The notes beneath the pieces were generated by a model. That model was given only the letters and a program-made list of their open reading frames with translations. It was not told the DNA's origin and made no database searches. From an uncultured beta proteobacterium (lineage in GTDB: Bacteria > Pseudomonadota > Gammaproteobacteria > Burkholderiales > Rhodocyclaceae), in assembly GCA_903917505.1 (NCBI GenBank), contig CAIXAY010000436.1, forward strand, positions 1 to 7,358: a stretch of DNA of 7,358 nt, in the 5' to 3' direction. This document shows positions 5,643-7,358 of this stretch, piece by piece; position 1 is the first letter of the stretch; each line of letters begins with the position of its first letter. The translations under genes and the position numbers were made by a program.

Positions 5643-7358
5643 ATGATGAATGCAGTCAACTACCGACACTGGCGCATTGATATCGATGCCGGCGGCATCG
5701 CCACCGCGACTTTTGACAAACGCGGAGAATCGGCCAATTCGCTGTCCGCGGCGGTGATGGACGAGCTGGCGCAGATTCTCGATGCGTTGGACGCCGCGCC
5801 GCCGACAGGCCTGATCATCCGCTCCGGCAAGGCGGCCGGCTTCATCGCCGGCGCCGATATCGGCGAGTTTTCCGCGCTCGACACGGCAGAAAAAGGCATC
5901 GCGCTGGTGCGCCGCGGCTGGGATATGTTCAACCGCCTGGCGGCCGTGTCCTACCCGACGCTGGCGCTGGTGCGCGGCCATTGCCTCGGCGGCGGACTTG
6001 AACTGGCGCTGGCCTGCCGCTACCTGCTCGTCGTCGACGACGCGGCGACGCGGCTCGGCCTGCCGGAAGTGATGCTCGGCATCTTCCCCGGCTGGGGCGG
6101 CATGCTGCGCCTGCCGCAGCGCATCGGCGCGCCGGCGGCGCTCGACCTGATGCTCAGCGGCAAAACGGTCGGCGCCGCGCAGGCAAAGCGCATGGGCCTG
6201 GCCGACGATTGCGTGCCGGTCCGGGTGATGGATAGCGCGGCACGGATCCTGGTCGCATCGAACGCGCCGCGCCGCCCGCTCCCCTTGCTGCAGCGCCTGC
6301 TCAGTGGCCCGCTCAAGGGATTCGTCGCGGCCGGCGCCAGAAAACGCTTGGCCAGCCGCGCGCGCCGCGAGCATTATCCGGCGCCCTACGCAATCATCGA
6401 AATCTGGGCCGAACATCACGGCAATGCGCTGGCCGCGCCGCGACTCGTCGAGCGCATCGTCGGCTCGAGTACGGTGCGCAATCTCCTGCGGGTGTTTCAC
6501 CTGCGCGAGCGGCTCAAGGCCTTTGGCAAGCAGGATGGCGCTTTCGAGGCGCGGCGCGTGCATGTCGTCGGCGCCGGCGTCATGGGCGGCGACATCGCCG
6601 CCTGGTGCGCCCTGCGCGGCTTGACGGTAACCCTGCAGGACCAGGATCTGGCGCGCATCGTGCCGGCGTTGAAGCGCGCTTACGCCGATTACGGCAAGCG
6701 CCTGCGCGACAAGATCGAATTGCGCGACACCATCGATCGATTGATCCCCGATCCGGAGGGCCACGGCGCGGCGCAGGCCGATGTGGTCATCGAAGCCATT
6801 TACGAGAACCTCGAAGCCAAGCAGGCGCTGCTGGCCAAACTCGAACAAGTGATGAAACCCGGCGCCGTGCTGGCGACCAATACCTCGAGCCTGCAGCTCG
6901 AGGCGCTGCGCAGCAAGCTCGTCGATCCGGCGCGCCTGGTCGGCATCCACTTCTTCAATCCGGTGTCGCGGATGCCGCTTGTCGAGGTCGTTTCCGGCGC
7001 CGGCGGCGACGCGCAAATGGCCGGCCGCGCCGCCGCCTTCGTCAAGCAGATCGACCGCCTGCCGCTGCCGGTCAAGAGCGCGCCGGGCTTCCTGGTCAAT
7101 GCCGTCCTCGCGCCTTACATGCAAGAAGCGATGCGCGCGGTCGACGAGGGGCTGGCGCCGGAAACGGTGGACGCGGCGATGCTCGCTTTCGGCATGCCGA
7201 TGGGTCCGGTCGAGCTTGCCGACCTGGTCGGTCTGGATGTCGTGCTCGCCGCCGGCCGCGGATTGTCGGCGCAGGCCGAGCCGCCCAGATGCCTCGTCGA
7301 GCGCGTCGATGCCGGCCGTCTCGGCAAGAAGACCGGCCGCGGCTTTTACGTTTACGCC
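5643..7358 (+). CDS. fadJ: FadJ/FadB-type enoyl-CoA hydratase / 3-hydroxyacyl-CoA dehydrogenase (partial, C-terminus outside window)
   Basis: There are 572 open codons to the window edge; full-length relatives have about 715-730 residues, so roughly 150 are missing. Residues 1-190 form an enoyl-CoA hydratase (crotonase) domain with oxyanion-hole motif GFIAGADIGEF and two catalytic glutamates: Glu120 in CLGGGLELALAC and Glu142 in GLPEVMLGIFPGWGG (equivalents of FadB Glu119 and Glu139). A linker containing REHYPAPYAIIE follows. The NAD-binding 3-hydroxyacyl-CoA dehydrogenase domain starts near 305 with GAGVMG (310-315), then VVIEAIYENLEAK, TNTSSL and HFFNPVSRMPLVEVV, where His436 and Glu448 form the catalytic dyad, 12 residues apart as in FadB. 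APGFLVNAVLAPY and GKKTGRGFYVY at the edge belong to the first C-terminal helical domain. The protein hydrates 2-enoyl-CoA and oxidises L-3-hydroxyacyl-CoA, handing 3-ketoacyl-CoA to the adjacent thiolase. The thiolase-first gene order favours FadJ over FadB, but the families overlap. Confidence 0.93.
   Translation, partial: MMNAVNYRHWRIDIDAGGIATATFDKRGESANSLSAAVMDELAQILDALDAAPPTGLIIRSGKAAGFIAGADIGEFSALDTAEKGIALVRRGWDMFNRLAAVSYPTLALVRGHCLGGGLELALACRYLLVVDDAATRLGLPEVMLGIFPGWGGMLRLPQRIGAPAALDLMLSGKTVGAAQAKRMGLADDCVPVRVMDSAARILVASNAPRRPLPLLQRLLSGPLKGFVAAGARKRLASRARREHYPAPYAIIEIWAEHHGNALAAPRLVERIVGSSTVRNLLRVFHLRERLKAFGKQDGAFEARRVHVVGAGVMGGDIAAWCALRGLTVTLQDQDLARIVPALKRAYADYGKRLRDKIELRDTIDRLIPDPEGHGAAQADVVIEAIYENLEAKQALLAKLEQVMKPGAVLATNTSSLQLEALRSKLVDPARLVGIHFFNPVSRMPLVEVVSGAGGDAQMAGRAAAFVKQIDRLPLPVKSAPGFLVNAVLAPYMQEAMRAVDEGLAPETVDAAMLAFGMPMGPVELADLVGLDVVLAAGRGLSAQAEPPRCLVERVDAGRLGKKTGRGFYVYA

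Noticed and set aside
6030..6048. CGTCGTCGACGACG palindrome inside fadJ
   Set aside because: It encodes the ordinary LVVDDA stretch of the hydratase domain and is easily produced by GC-rich codons, so no regulatory role is supported.
5331..7124. 597-codon open frame on the minus strand
   Set aside because: It is antisense to the thiolase end and fadJ, whose catalytic motifs are unambiguous. The long frame is a GC-rich third-position artefact, is rich in Arg/Ala/Gln without recognisable domains, and runs through the intergenic hairpins.

Overview
The window is GC-rich DNA with tight gene packing and a strong G/C bias at third codon positions. Gene content and protein types suggest a betaproteobacterium, perhaps Rhodocyclales. 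This is an inference from gene content and style; no rRNA or other phylogenetic marker is present.

Layout: (1) Positions 1-921, minus strand: the N-terminal 307 residues of an Atm1/ABCB7-type ABC exporter, which runs off the left edge. (2) Positions 922-1084: a divergent intergenic region holding a perfect 16-bp inverted repeat (CAAAC-N4-GTTTG) next to promoter-like hexamers. (3) Positions 1085-7358, plus strand: a four-gene fatty-acid beta-oxidation cluster. It comprises a PsrA-like TetR regulator, a long FadE-type acyl-CoA dehydrogenase overlapping it by ATGA, a FadI/trifunctional-beta-type 3-ketoacyl-CoA thiolase, and a FadJ/FadB-type hydratase/3-hydroxyacyl-CoA dehydrogenase that runs off the right edge. 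(4) Positions 5530-5607, between thiolase and fadJ: an inverted pair of C-rich/G-rich hairpins resembling a REP/BIME-type dispersed repeat.

How it works together: FadE oxidises acyl-CoA to trans-2-enoyl-CoA. The FadJ-like protein hydrates and oxidises this to 3-ketoacyl-CoA, and the thiolase releases acetyl-CoA, so one turn of the beta-oxidation spiral is encoded by three adjacent genes. The TetR protein closely resembles Pseudomonas PsrA, a long-chain fatty-acid-responsive repressor. The inverted repeat upstream of it fits the PsrA recognition pattern, so an autoregulated, fatty-acid-inducible operon is the simplest model. The exporter shares the intergenic region but has no obvious metabolic link.

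Overall the window holds recognisable families rather than a new system. The most useful observations are the operator/promoter arrangement, the inverted repeat pair inside the operon, and two real edge-truncated genes that lack a stop codon in the window and are easily missed.
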